From positions 17,811 to 81,810 of the forward strand of contig JAFGCD010000009.1 of the NCBI GenBank assembly GCA_016932835.1: DNA of 64,000 nt, written 5' to 3'. The notes beneath the pieces are model-generated. The model did not search any database. It worked only from the letters and a program-made list of their open reading frames with translations, and was not told where the DNA came from. Of the stretch, positions 28,145 to 39,900 are shown piece by piece. A program made the position numbers and the translations under genes. The stretch is from Sedimentisphaerales bacterium. Its GTDB lineage: Bacteria; Planctomycetota; Phycisphaerae; Sedimentisphaerales; Anaerobacaceae. Every line of letters starts with the position of its first letter. Position 1 is the stretch's first letter.

Positions 28145-29425
28145 ATGAAATTAATATCAAGAAAATCTCGACTGAAGGGTACGGTAAGGATTCCGGCATC
28201 GAAATCGCATACGATTCGCGCCGTCGCCATCGCCTCCCTGGCCTCCGGCAGCAGTACTATCCGCAACCCCCTGCTCTCCGGCGACATCCAGGCCGCAGTT
28301 AATTGCTACCGGGCTTTAGGCGCCGAGATCGACACGTCCGATGCTGAAGCATGGAAGATAGCAGGTACGGCAGGGCAAATCGCCGCTCCGGCCGAGGCTA
28401 TCGATGTCGGCAACTCGGGCACAACCCTTCGAATTGCCATGGGCTCAGCCGCCCTGGCGGCCCAGGGGCAGTCAACGACCTTCACAGGCGACGAGCAGAT
28501 TCAAGCCCGCCCGGTCGCCCCGCTTATCGACGCCCTGAACAACCTCGGCGCCGAATCAATCAGTCTTAAGGGCAACGGCAACGCCCCTGTGAGGATAACA
28601 GGCAGACTCAGCGGCGGCAAGACCTCCATTGCGTGCAAGACCAGTCAGTATCTCTCCAGCCTGCTTCTCTGCGCCCCCCTGGCGACTGCGAACACCGAAA
28701 TCAACGTATCCCTGCTGAATGAGCCTGACTACGTCCGTATGACACTCGACTGGCTGGATAAGCAGCAGATTCAGTACGCCAATGACAATATGCGGAGATT
28801 CGAGGTCAAGGGTGGTCAAAGCTACAATGCATTCGACGCTGCGATACCGGCCGATTTCTCGAGTGCGACGTTCTTTTTGTGTGCAGGGGCGCTCTTTGCC
28901 GACGAGATGACGATTCTCGGCCTCGATTTCTCCGACAGTCAACCCGACAAGGCCGTTGCCGAGTACCTCCGGGCAATGGGAGCGGATTTGTCTATCGGAA
29001 CCGATTCGGTTAAGGTCAAGACCTCCAGGCTCAAAGGTATCGAGATCGACATGAACAGAACGCCCGACGCCCTGCCGGCTATGGCGGTTACAGCGGCGTT
29101 TGCCGAGGGCACAACAAAACTTGTGAACGTTCCCCAGGCGAGAAACAAAGAGACCGACAGGATAAAGTGCATGGCCGAGGAACTCGGAAAGATGGGTATC
29201 GAGACGGAAGAACTGCCCGACGGTCTGATTATCCACGGCGGCAGCGGCAAACCGGCTGAGTTGCACGGCTGGGCCGACCATCGAATTGTGATGGCCCTGG
29301 CAGTAGCCGGACTTGGGATGGACGACCCATGTGATATCGATACGGCCGAGGCGGTAAATGTTACTTTTCCAGGTTATGTCGAGCTGATGCGTAGTATCGG
29401 CGCAGAGATGGAACCGGCTAATTAG
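28145..29425 (+). CDS. aroA: 3-phosphoshikimate 1-carboxyvinyltransferase (EPSP synthase)
   Basis: GTVRIPASKSHTIRAVAIASLASG, DVGNSGTTLRIAMG, GDEQIQARPVAPL, DALPAMAVTAAFAEGTTKL, ADHRIVMALAVAGL. Confidence 0.94.
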   Translation: MKLISRKSRLKGTVRIPASKSHTIRAVAIASLASGSSTIRNPLLSGDIQAAVNCYRALGAEIDTSDAEAWKIAGTAGQIAAPAEAIDVGNSGTTLRIAMGSAALAAQGQSTTFTGDEQIQARPVAPLIDALNNLGAESISLKGNGNAPVRITGRLSGGKTSIACKTSQYLSSLLLCAPLATANTEINVSLLNEPDYVRMTLDWLDKQQIQYANDNMRRFEVKGGQSYNAFDAAIPADFSSATFFLCAGALFADEMTILGLDFSDSQPDKAVAEYLRAMGADLSIGTDSVKVKTSRLKGIEIDMNRTPDALPAMAVTAAFAEGTTKLVNVPQARNKETDRIKCMAEELGKMGIETEELPDGLIIHGGSGKPAELHGWADHRIVMALAVAGLGMDDPCDIDTAEAVNVTFPGYVELMRSIGAEMEPAN

Positions 29426-29551
29426 CACCCCAGCGATTTTCAAGCCGGCTGCCCCCAAAACCCCGCCCAAGCCCTTAAAAACACCGAAATTGACTTTTCG
29501 CTTGCCTGCTTACTACTCAGATTATAAGATTGCCGCCGCAATTGTTTCTTT

Positions 29552-30892
29552 TTGAAAGGGCAAATCGAAATGATAGGTTGTCACATTGGAAGAATATTTC
29601 AGGTAACTGTAGCAGGCGGCTCTTATCAGGAAGGCTTAACCTCGATCCTCCAAGGCGTTCCGCCGGGGCTATTATTAACCGAGCAGGAAATCTACGGCGA
29701 TTTGCTTCTGAGAAAGCCCGGTGCCGACGAGCTATCCAGCCCTCGCAAGGAACCGGATTTGCCCATCCTTTATTCCGGCTTCAACTCAGCCGACACTATC
29801 GAAGGGGCCGGCAACAAGAATCACACCAACGGCACGCCGCTGGTCGTACTGATTCCCAACCTCGACCGCCACTTCATTCATATTAAGCAGTACCAGGACA
29901 CGAACCGCACTCCTCGTCCGGGGCACGCTTCTTACGCATCATTCGCCAAGTACGGCCCCAACGACGATGCAATCGGGGCGGGTATTTTCAGCGGACGCTA
30001 CACATCGACAATCGTCGCCGCAGGATACATCGCGAAAAAGATTCTTAAGAGGTGTGGAATCGAGGTCTTCTCCTACGTCAAGGAGATTGCAGGCGTCAGA
30101 TGCCCTGATATGCCGCTCGACCAGACATTCGCCTACACGGAGAATTACAAGAAGATGCGGCACGACTACGACCCCTTTTACCAGGAGGTGTACGTCAAAG
30201 GGCGGGTGACTATGGATATGAGATTTTTGGAGAAGGCCGCGGTCTTCGCCCAAATCGAGAAGGAAATCGATCCCATCCGGGACAAAGCCCCGAAAATAAA
30301 CGCTGCCGGGATTCGAGACAAGTACGGGGTCCACGAGGTGGTCAACGCCCCTGACATAGAGGCGGCCCGGGCCATGGTGGATGCCTGTAACAAGATATCG
30401 GCCACCGGCGACTCGGCAGGAGGTTTGGTCGAGGTGGTAGTTACCGGCGCCCCGGCGGGACTCGGCGAACCTGTCTTCTACAAGCTCGATGCAGAACTGG
30501 GCAAGATGCTCGGCATCGGCGCAGTCAAGGCCGTAGAAGTCGGCGCTGGAATGGCCGTCAAGGATATGACAGGCTACGAGAATAACGACCAGATGCATGC
30601 CGAGAACGGGCAGGTGGTCTTTGATTCCAACAACGCAGGCGGAATTACCGGCGGTCTTGCCACGGGCCAGCCGATCGTCGTCAGGCTCGCGATCAAGCCC
30701 ACGCCGACTATCGACAAGCCGCAGCACACGATCGACAAGTACACGCTCGAAAACAAGGATTTGGCCGCTATAACCCGGCGAGACCCGACAATTACCTCAC
30801 GCATCTGGCCCGTCGCCGAGAATTACACTGCGATGGTCATACTCGATCACCTGATCGCACACTACGGCTATCAGGCCCTGATGCAGAAGTGA
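29552..30892 (+). CDS. aroC: Chorismate synthase (divergent)
   Basis: SRKEPDLPILYSGF, NGTPLVVLIPN, RPGHASYASFAKYG, GAGIFSGRYTSTIVAAGYIAKKIL, NNAGGITGGLATGQPIVVRLAIKPTPTI. The overall order matches AroC. Confidence 0.88.
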   Translation: MKGQIEMIGCHIGRIFQVTVAGGSYQEGLTSILQGVPPGLLLTEQEIYGDLLLRKPGADELSSPRKEPDLPILYSGFNSADTIEGAGNKNHTNGTPLVVLIPNLDRHFIHIKQYQDTNRTPRPGHASYASFAKYGPNDDAIGAGIFSGRYTSTIVAAGYIAKKILKRCGIEVFSYVKEIAGVRCPDMPLDQTFAYTENYKKMRHDYDPFYQEVYVKGRVTMDMRFLEKAAVFAQIEKEIDPIRDKAPKINAAGIRDKYGVHEVVNAPDIEAARAMVDACNKISATGDSAGGLVEVVVTGAPAGLGEPVFYKLDAELGKMLGIGAVKAVEVGAGMAVKDMTGYENNDQMHAENGQVVFDSNNAGGITGGLATGQPIVVRLAIKPTPTIDKPQHTIDKYTLENKDLAAITRRDPTITSRIWPVAENYTAMVILDHLIAHYGYQALMQK

Positions 30893-30928
30893 CATACTGC
30901 GAGCGAAAATCGCCGCCGTGCAAACACA

Positions 30929-30963
30929 AAAAAAGGCCCCGGAGCAATCCGGGGCCTTTTTAA
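30929..30963. terminator. Shared bidirectional terminator between aroC (+) and the giant gene (-)
   Basis: AAAAGGCCCCGGA-gcaa-TCCGGGGCCTTTT: 13-bp perfect stem, A-run left and T-run right, between convergent stops (30892 and 30964). Confidence 0.88.
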
Positions 30964-33900
30964 TTACGGTCTCATATACGGCGGATAGTCGTCGTATCGC
31001 CGCACCATCCCCTGCGGATAAGCCGGCACCGGATACGACCAGTCCGTCATATTCCAATATGCATCACGCGCCCTGACACGGAAGGTCAGATACTGCGCAG
31101 TTCTGCCCAGCGCCGGCGTCGTCCACGTATTGACGCCTATCCAGCCGCTGTCCCCATCGTTGTTCTCCAGACAGTCAAACTCATACCAGACACCGCTGAC
31201 GTCGTTGGCCACCACGCATGTCATGGTAACGCCATATCCGAACAGACCGGCATTGGCGTCGATATATATCTCCGTGGGCAGCATATTCGGGTCATTTGCG
31301 TCCCAGAGCATCGGGTTCGGCGTCGGCGGAATCATGTCCGGCGGCAACGGAGTCGTAACACAAGCGACATCGGACCAAAGAGTCATATTGTGGGCAAGCG
31401 ATTTATCCCTTGCCCTGACACGATAGCAGTATTCGGTATTGGGATCGAGATAGGTATCTACCCAGTTGGGCTCATCCTGCCATCCGCTCTCGTGCCCCGA
31501 AATCGTAATATTCTCGAACGAGTACTCGACGCCGCTGGCATCGAACGCAGTTGCAATCATCGCAACGGAATTCGGAGCGATTGCATAAGGCTCGAATACC
31601 CAGGCAAGACCGGCGGGCGGAGTAGTATCTTCATCGCCCACATATACAACGTCAGACCAGCCGGTCTCGTTCAGTCTCGGCGAGGTATCACGCGCCTTGA
31701 CACGATAGCCGTACCTGACGCCGGTCGCCAGACCGTTGTCGCTGTAGGTTCTGGTGGGAATCCAGCCGCTGTCATGACAATCGCCGCGGACGCACTCGAA
31801 GTAGTATTCGACCGGCCAACCCCAGAAGTCATAGGCCTTGACGGCAGTCATGTCGGCACGAGAGCCGAACAGTTGAGGTTCAATCGCCCACTCAGCCGGG
31901 TCCGGAAGCGGAGGACTGAGATCCTCGACCAGCCAGCAATCGGCGACAAATGAGACATCCTTAAGATTCACCGAGTTGTCGAATGTCACATCGGAGCCGT
32001 CGCACCATCCGTCGCCGTCCGAGCATCCCTCGTCGAGCCATGCATCTGCAACTCTGGCGTAATCGAAGAAGTTGATGATCCCGTCATAGACAAGGTCGCA
32101 GAGTCGGCACGGTTCCTGGTTCAAACGGTGATAACCAAGGTTGACTATGCCTGTGTCCGGTGCGCCGTCGATCCTGGTGGTATATCCGACCAGGCCCACA
32201 TCGCCTGCATACGTACTGCCGGTATCGGTACACGGACTGTCCGCCGGATGGCCGGTCGCTATACTGCTCAGATAGTAATCGTCGTACACACCCTCGACAA
32301 ACAGAGGATTGGCGTCGATATTACCCGTCCCCCAATGCAGCGTACAGCCGTCATCGACATAAACGTCGTCTTCGCCGTTCTTCACATCGCTGTACCAGAC
32401 CGCCAGTGTGCCTGGCCTCGGGTCAAACTCATAACCCGTGAATACAGCCATTTCGTGGCCTATCAGGGCGTAGTTATCCCAGAAGATGCTGTCGATAACC
32501 TGCGTATCGGCGTGGTAAGAAACATTCAGGCCACCGCCCAGACCTGTACTGCCCCTCTGTCCTGAGAGACCGGGCGCCGCATTGGTAACAAAGGTACAGT
32601 TGGATATGTAGGGCTTTGCGTACCAGTTCGCCGAGATGCCGCCGCCGTCCCTGCCGGCTGCGTTGTTCACGAGCAGACAGTTGAAGATGTCGGCATCGCT
32701 GAGGTTGCCGGCAATGTAAATGCCGCCGCCTGATGTATCGGCGTGGTTGTGCCTTATTATACTGTCGCGCAGCACCGCCGGCGTAGCGAAGCAGAAGAAA
32801 CCGCCGCCGCTGCCGCTGGTGACCGGAATATTCGGGTCGGCGATCAGAAGCGTATTGGGATCATTAGGATCAACTGCGACATTCGGATCGTCCGGAAGCG
32901 GCAGCGCTGCCCGGTTGTACCATATTGCCGAGCGTGTTATCGTCGTCCTGGGTGAGTACACGCCTGCCAGGCCGCCGCCGTACAGAGCGGTATTGTGCGA
33001 AACGTTACAGTCGGCGATATCCATCGTACCGTACCAGAACATAGCACCGCCATAGTCGCTTGCAACATTGTCGATGAACGTACTGGCGCTCACGCTCAAC
33101 TCGGTATTGGGATCGGCATACAAACCTGCCCCGAGCACCGCTTCATTCTGCGAGAAATTGCAGTCCGCAACGGTTATGACGCTGTTCGGCTCGACATACA
33201 AGCCGCCGCCGCTGGCCAATTCCACTGTATTGACGATGTTCGGATCCGTGGCGGCGTTGGGGTCGCCGGCGGTATTGCCGACGAAATTACAGCCTGTAAC
33301 GACAGAGACACAATTGGAATCGTAGGCCAAGCCGCCGCCGAAATCGGCGAAATTGTCGCGGAACGTACAATGGTCGAATATCGGCACGCTGTTGAAGTCG
33401 CAGAAGGCGCCTCCACCGATGTCGGCCGAGCAGTTAATCACAGAAACATTGATGAACGTGGGTGCGCTGTCCTGACCAACATAAACACCGCCGCCGTTAC
33501 CGGTGCTGTTCGGATCGTTGGGATCGGCTGATGTTGCCACGCAGTCACGAATTACCAGGTTAATCAGAGTCGGATGCGTATTGGCATCGATGAAGATGCC
33601 GCCGCCGTGCTCACCGGTGACACCACCGTTAATGATGGTGAAGCCATCGACAATAGTATTTGCATCCTCGTTCGTATTGAAGATGAAGCCTCTGACGCCG
33701 CCGTTGCAATCGATGATAGTATCTGCGACGACATTCGCATCGTCCGGGTTGCTGCTGACGAGCGTTATGTCCTTTCCTCGCAGGTTGATGCCGCCATCGT
33801 ATGTGCCTGAATAGACTACCAGCGTATCACCCGTCTTGGCCTGGTCCACGGCCTGCTGAATAGCATCCGCCTGGCCATAGACAGCGATCGTGCGCACCGG

Positions 33901-36900
33901 CTCGAAATCGAGGATGATAGTTATGTTCGAATCCACAACCACCTCAAAGACCCTCTCTGTCGAGAGGAGCACTTCGTTGGCATCGTACCAGCCTCTGACG
34001 CGGTAGCCTTCGTTCGGCATGCCTGTCAAGATAGCCACGGTGCCGTAATTGAGCCAACCGCCGGTAGTGTCATTCGGGTCGAGTTGCGGCGTCATGACAA
34101 AGGTGCCGTTGCTATCCACAACATCGATTTCCAGCCTACAGGCTCTGATCGGGTAGTGGTAGCCCATGTCTATACGGCCGGTATCGGGCATAGCGTTGAG
34201 AGCCGTCGTCATCTCGCCGTACCCGGGGATTCCAACCACGTAGCCTCCTGTATCCAGTGCGGGACTGTCAACGGCCTGTCCCGCTGCAACCTGGCTCAGA
34301 TAGTAGCCGCCGACAAACATCGGAGTCTCATTCAGTATTGTCCCCGAATTCCATCCCAGCGTACAGCCGGTATCAACAAATATCGCGTTCGGGTCAACCA
34401 TGCCGGGCTCGCCTGGAACCTGCCAGCCCATGACATCGCTGTACGAAACATTGACCACTGACGGTCTCGGGTCGGGCGTAAAGCCGGTTCCCACGTAAAT
34501 CTGGGAGCCGACGTAACCTCTGTTGCCCCAGATTATCGTATTTATTATGTCGGCACCGGCGTCATACGAGCAATGCAGGCCTCCGCCATAGCCGGTCCAG
34601 TAAGGATCGTTGACGTCACCGGTTACGTTGTGTGCGATTGTGCAATTGGATATCTGCAGGTCGCTGAACCAGTTGGACGATATTCCGCCGCCGTCTCTTC
34701 CCGATTTGTTCTGGGTTACGAGGTTATTGGCGAAATCTATCGACTGATTCCCGTTCGCGGCGAAATACACGCCGCCGCCCGATGTGCCGGTCACGTTACG
34801 GCTGATATTACAACCCGATATCGAATTCGGGCCAGCGAACGAGTAGATGCCTCCGCCCTGTGAAACGGCGTTGGCATCCTCGACCTCGGAGGTCACTATA
34901 ATCAGGTTCGGATCCGTCGGGTCGAAATTAGGATCGGTCGGATCCGCCGGGATCGTCACATTTGGATCGTTCGGATCCAGCAGGGCGTAACTGACGATAT
35001 CCACGAGTCTAAACGCCCGGTTGTACCTGATCTTACAGTTGGTAATCGTCGAATCCGGAGAATCCACACAGAACAAGCCGGCGCCGCGAACCGAGGTATT
35101 GAATGCAACGTTGCAGTCTGCAACCGAAAGGCCGTTTGAGTCGGTCAGATAAATTCCGCCGCCGTCCTCCTCGGCTTCGTTGTGCACCAATTCACTCCAC
35201 TGAACCATTCCCGCACAATTTGCGTCGAAATAGGCTCCGCCGCCATAGTCTGCGGTATTGCCGCCGAAATAAGTGGCGATTATGCTTATCTGCGTATCCT
35301 CATTGCAGCGAATGCCGCCGCCCTTGCCCAGAGAATTGTCTGTGACTATTATCACTGAGTTCGGGTCATTCGGGTCGGGCATGTATGTCATCGCCAAGAG
35401 GCCGGCAGCGCTGTTACCGGTGAAGTTGCAGTCCACGACATCGGAGACACAACCGACATTGTGGAAGACTCCGCCGCCGCTAACATCGGCGGAGTTATTC
35501 TCAAACAGACACGTGGTCAGTATCGAGCTGCCGGACGCCGTATAAACGGCGCCTCCGCTGTAGTTGGCGTGATTATCTACGAAGTTACAGTCTGCAAGCG
35601 TAATGCTGCTGTCGGTACTGCTGTACAGGCCGCCGCCGAAGCCGTCGGCAGAACAGCTCTCCACCGTACAGAATTCGAATGTCGGACTGCTGTTAACATC
35701 GATGAACACACCGCCTCCGTGCCCGCTCTGGTCCACGGAGCAGTTTCTAACGGTTACGTTACTGAAGATCGGACTGCTGTTGGCATCGACGTATATACCG
35801 CCGCCGCCGGCAAAGGAAACGTTGCAGTCGGCTATGACAACATTGACAATCGTCGGGCTGCTGCCCTCGCCGATGTATATACCGCCGCCCGGCTCGCCAA
35901 ACGTGTTGCCGTTGATGATCGTGAGTCCGTCTATCAAGGCGCCGGGGCCCTCACCGGTATTAAACGTGAAGGCGCGGGTCGCATTCCGGCAATCGACTAT
36001 CGCTCTGGCAACAATATTAGGATCATCCGGATTTGTGCTGACGATAGCGATTTCCTTGCCGCGGAAGTTTATGTCGCCGTTGTAGGTTCCTGCTGCGACA
36101 ATCAGCGTATCGCCGTTCTCGGCAACAGTAATGGCATCGTAAAGCGCCTCGCCGCCGCCCGAAACCTCGATTTCAAGAGGCTTTCTGAACCTGGCGTAGA
36201 ATATCTTGTCCGAATCCATGACCACATCCAGTTCCCTGGCGCTGGTGATTCGAGCGTCGTTTGCGTCATACCAACCCTTGAGGAAGTAACCCTCATCGGG
36301 GAATGCTCTTAATGTGACGGTCGTACCGTCATAGTAGCGTCCGTAGTTCGGATCGACTATCCCGTGAATGCCGGGATCGTTCATATCCTCGACAACAGTC
36401 ACGCTAAGCTCGTATATGTCAACGCCTTGTCTATGGTGATACCCCATATCCACGACATTGACGTCGTTGGCTCCGTCGATTCTTGTTGTGTATGTATCGA
36501 GGCCGAGTTCCGCGGCAAAGGCGTTTCCGCCGTCCACACAGTTGCTCTCAGCGGGCTGTCCGGCGTCGATCTGGCCGAGATAATAATCGGCTGTAAAGAT
36601 CGGGTCTTCCTCGATATTGCCGCTGTCCGGATCCCAGTTGGGGTCCCAGCCCCAGTAGCTGTTCGAATCCGGCGAGACGAAGTCATTCAGGATACAGCCC
36701 TTCTCAAGGTAAATGGGCGGTCCCGAAGACCCTGTCAGTGCTCGTCCGAGATTGACTCGAGGCCGTGTGAGGTCAACTTTCGTATCGGTGACCGGGTCTC
36801 CGGTAGCAGCGAGCAGATTGCGGACCTCAGCGGGAGTGAGGAACCGTCCGAGTTTGGCCTTCGCGGCCTGCTGCACATCGGCAACGGCGCCTGCGGCAAA

Positions 36901-39900
36901 CGGACATGCCGAAGAAGTGCCGTTAAAGGCAGGCCAGAAATCGCCCGGCGTAAACCCGCCAAGACCGACTATATCGAGTGTGTACATCGGATCGGCAGGA
37001 GCCAGGACATCCAGCATGTCGCCTGCGTTGGAGTAAGCCATCACCTGGTCGGTAATATCTTCAACACCGCCGACAGAAATCACGTTGGATATTGCTGATG
37101 GCCATGAGATGCCCCATCCCGGGAATCCGTCGTTACCGGATGCGGCGAGTATGGTAATACCCAGTCCGACAGCCGTATCGGCCGCATGGGTCGCCGCAGG
37201 CGAGAATGAATCGGCTACGTGCGAATCGTTGAACGGCATATCGGGGATGCCGACGCTGTTGCTGATCACCTTTATCGGATTAGCCGGGTCATCGTTGCGA
37301 TGCGTTATACACCAGTCCCACGAGGCAATCATGCTGTCGGTGAATGCCTCAAACGGCGAAGCGCCCGGAGTTCCAACCCATGTAATCTTTATTGCATAGA
37401 CCTTGGCGTTGGGTGCAACACCGCCGACATAGTCGCCGGCTTCGCCGAGTGAACCTGCGGCGATACCGGCACATGCGGTGCCGTGTGCTTCGAGGCCTGC
37501 AAAGCCTGGAACCGGATCGGGATACGGATCGCGGTCGTTGGCGCCGAAGTCGTAACCGCCTATAACCTTGCTGTTGGGGAATCCGCCGCCGCCAAGGAAC
37601 GGATGCGTATAATCGACACCTGAATCGACTATGGCAATGGCGACTCCGGTTCCGTCGTAGATATTACGGACCTCGGAAGCGTTGGCCAGCCTCATCGCCT
37701 GCCTGAGCATCGGCTGTACCTTGCGAACCGGCTCGATATGCGCGACGGCGGAATTGACCAGCAGCTTGTTCAGGCCGCTGCGCGTGATTTCGCCGGAGAA
37801 CGCAGAGACGTTTTCGTAAGTGTGTTTCGATATGAATTCGGTCGGAGCCAGCGAGGACATCACGACGGACTGGCGTCTGGCAATCTCTGTCCTCAGCAAG
37901 CTTACGGACTGTGCAGAATTCCAGTTCGTAACCGCCCGAAGCTCCGCCGGATCGACGAGCGTAACGATAACTCGAACCATTTCCGCGCCTGCATCAAACT
38001 GGCTGTAAATGGCCCTCGAATCGATGAGCTTGGGACCGCCGCCGCCGCCGTCCGGAGCAATGCCTGTACCGCTCAGGGTCCCGGCGCCGTCGAGACTCAA
38101 CGCGTTCGGATCGAAACGCGGACCAATATCGGTATATGTAATCGTAAGCTGCGACTGCCTGGGCTCGAAGAGCGAACCTGCGGCAACGGCAACCTGCGCA
38201 CCTTCACTGGCGAAGTTGTCCCATATAATAGAGTTCATTACATCGACACTGCTCTGATACGAACAGTACAGGCCGCCTCCCATTCCCGGGCCGGCGCTTA
38301 TGCTGCCGCTGACAATATTATCCGAAATCGTAGAGTTGGATATCGTCAGGCCTGCGAACCAGTTTGCGGAGATTCCACCGCCGTCACGGCCCGCCCTGTT
38401 CTTGGTCACCAGGCTGTTGTGCAGCAGAGGTTGATCGTCGGGCACATGATCGCTGGCATTGTAATAGATGCCGCCGCCCGATGCGCTTGCGACATTGTCT
38501 GTGAAGACGCTGTCGGCCACATCGACCATCGACGAGAGCGAGTAGAGTCCGCCGCCCTGCCCGAATATGGTTCCGGGATTGTATCCGGCAAAACCGTTGG
38601 GATCGGGTACGCCGTTGGCATCAACAGGCAGCGCTATAGGCTCGATATACGCATGGTTGCGCGTCACGGTCGTGCCGGTTATGATGGCGTTTGCATCAAC
38701 GGCATAGAGACCCGCCCCGTGATAGGCGGTGCTGTCGCTGATGTTGCTGTCGGTTATCGTCATGTCGGCATCGGACCAGTATATTGCGCCGCCGACGCTG
38801 GCATCGCCGCCTGTGATGTTGCAGTCAATCAGCGTGGGCCAGGCGCCGTTTTCTGCCGCAATAGTCCCGCCATAGCTGACATAGACATCTTCGGGCGGAT
38901 TGAGCAGGCTGTATTCATTGGCATCGATAGTCTTATCCGCGGTATTGTCCCTGAAATCACAGCCCATGAATTGCGGCTTGCTGCCGTAACATGCGTAAAC
39001 GGCGCCGCCGAAGTTCTCGATTATCATCCTTACATCCGGCGTAGGCCACTCTTCGCCGCCCAGGCCTGAAAGGCCGCCGTATGTATGGTTGTCGATGAAG
39101 TTGCAGTCCACAAATAGCGGGTTGCTGTCGTTCTCGATATAGACTGCGCCGCCGTGGCCGCTGTAGCGCCAGTAGTCCTTGTAGTATCCGCCGTAGGAGA
39201 CAGCGGTTCCGTCGGCTGAGACCGTCGCAGACGGCAATCCGTCGGCGTCATACGGTCCCCACGACCAGCCGTTCCACCAGTACCAGTTCGGATAGGTCCC
39301 GGGACCGGTCTCCTCGCTCGGAGACCACGTGTAGTTTCCGCCTCTTCCGCCGTGCTCTTGCGGTGAAGCGGTGCTGTTGCCGCCGTCGCCGCCGCTGCCG
39401 CCGCGTGCGAAGCAGTTGCGGAACGTACAACCGGCGAATCGCGGATTACTGCCGTAGCCGATGTAGGCTGCGCCTCCGTACGCCCAGCCTGCCCAGCCGC
39501 CGTCATGACCGTAAGGATTGGCGTCCGAACCTCGACCGCCGTCGCCGCCGGTGACCGAGCAATCGTCGAAGATACAGTTCTGGACGATCGGCGAGCCGTT
39601 GTAGATAACCATGGCGCCGCCGCTGACGCTGGTTCCGTCTTCGCCGTCGCCGTTGTCACCGTTATCCCCGTCCGCGCCGAACCAGTTGTTGGACCTGAAG
39701 ACGCAGTTGCGAATGGTCGGCGAACAGTAACTGATGTACATACGGCTGTTGGTAATCGTAAAGCCGTCGATTGTCGCCTCGGTATCGACGGTTGATACAT
39801 AGAAAATTATATTGTCGAGAACGGTCGCGGCGACCGAACAGGGGTCGTCCGGATTCGAGCTTGTCAGGGTAATACCCTTATCGAGCGTCAGCACAATTTC

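Noticed and set aside
37738-39069. 443-aa plus-strand ORF, and similar ones at 55411-56538, 44551-45588, 58150-59142, 59299-60300
   Set aside because: All antisense shadows of the repetitive giant gene; same low-complexity composition, no start context or domains.
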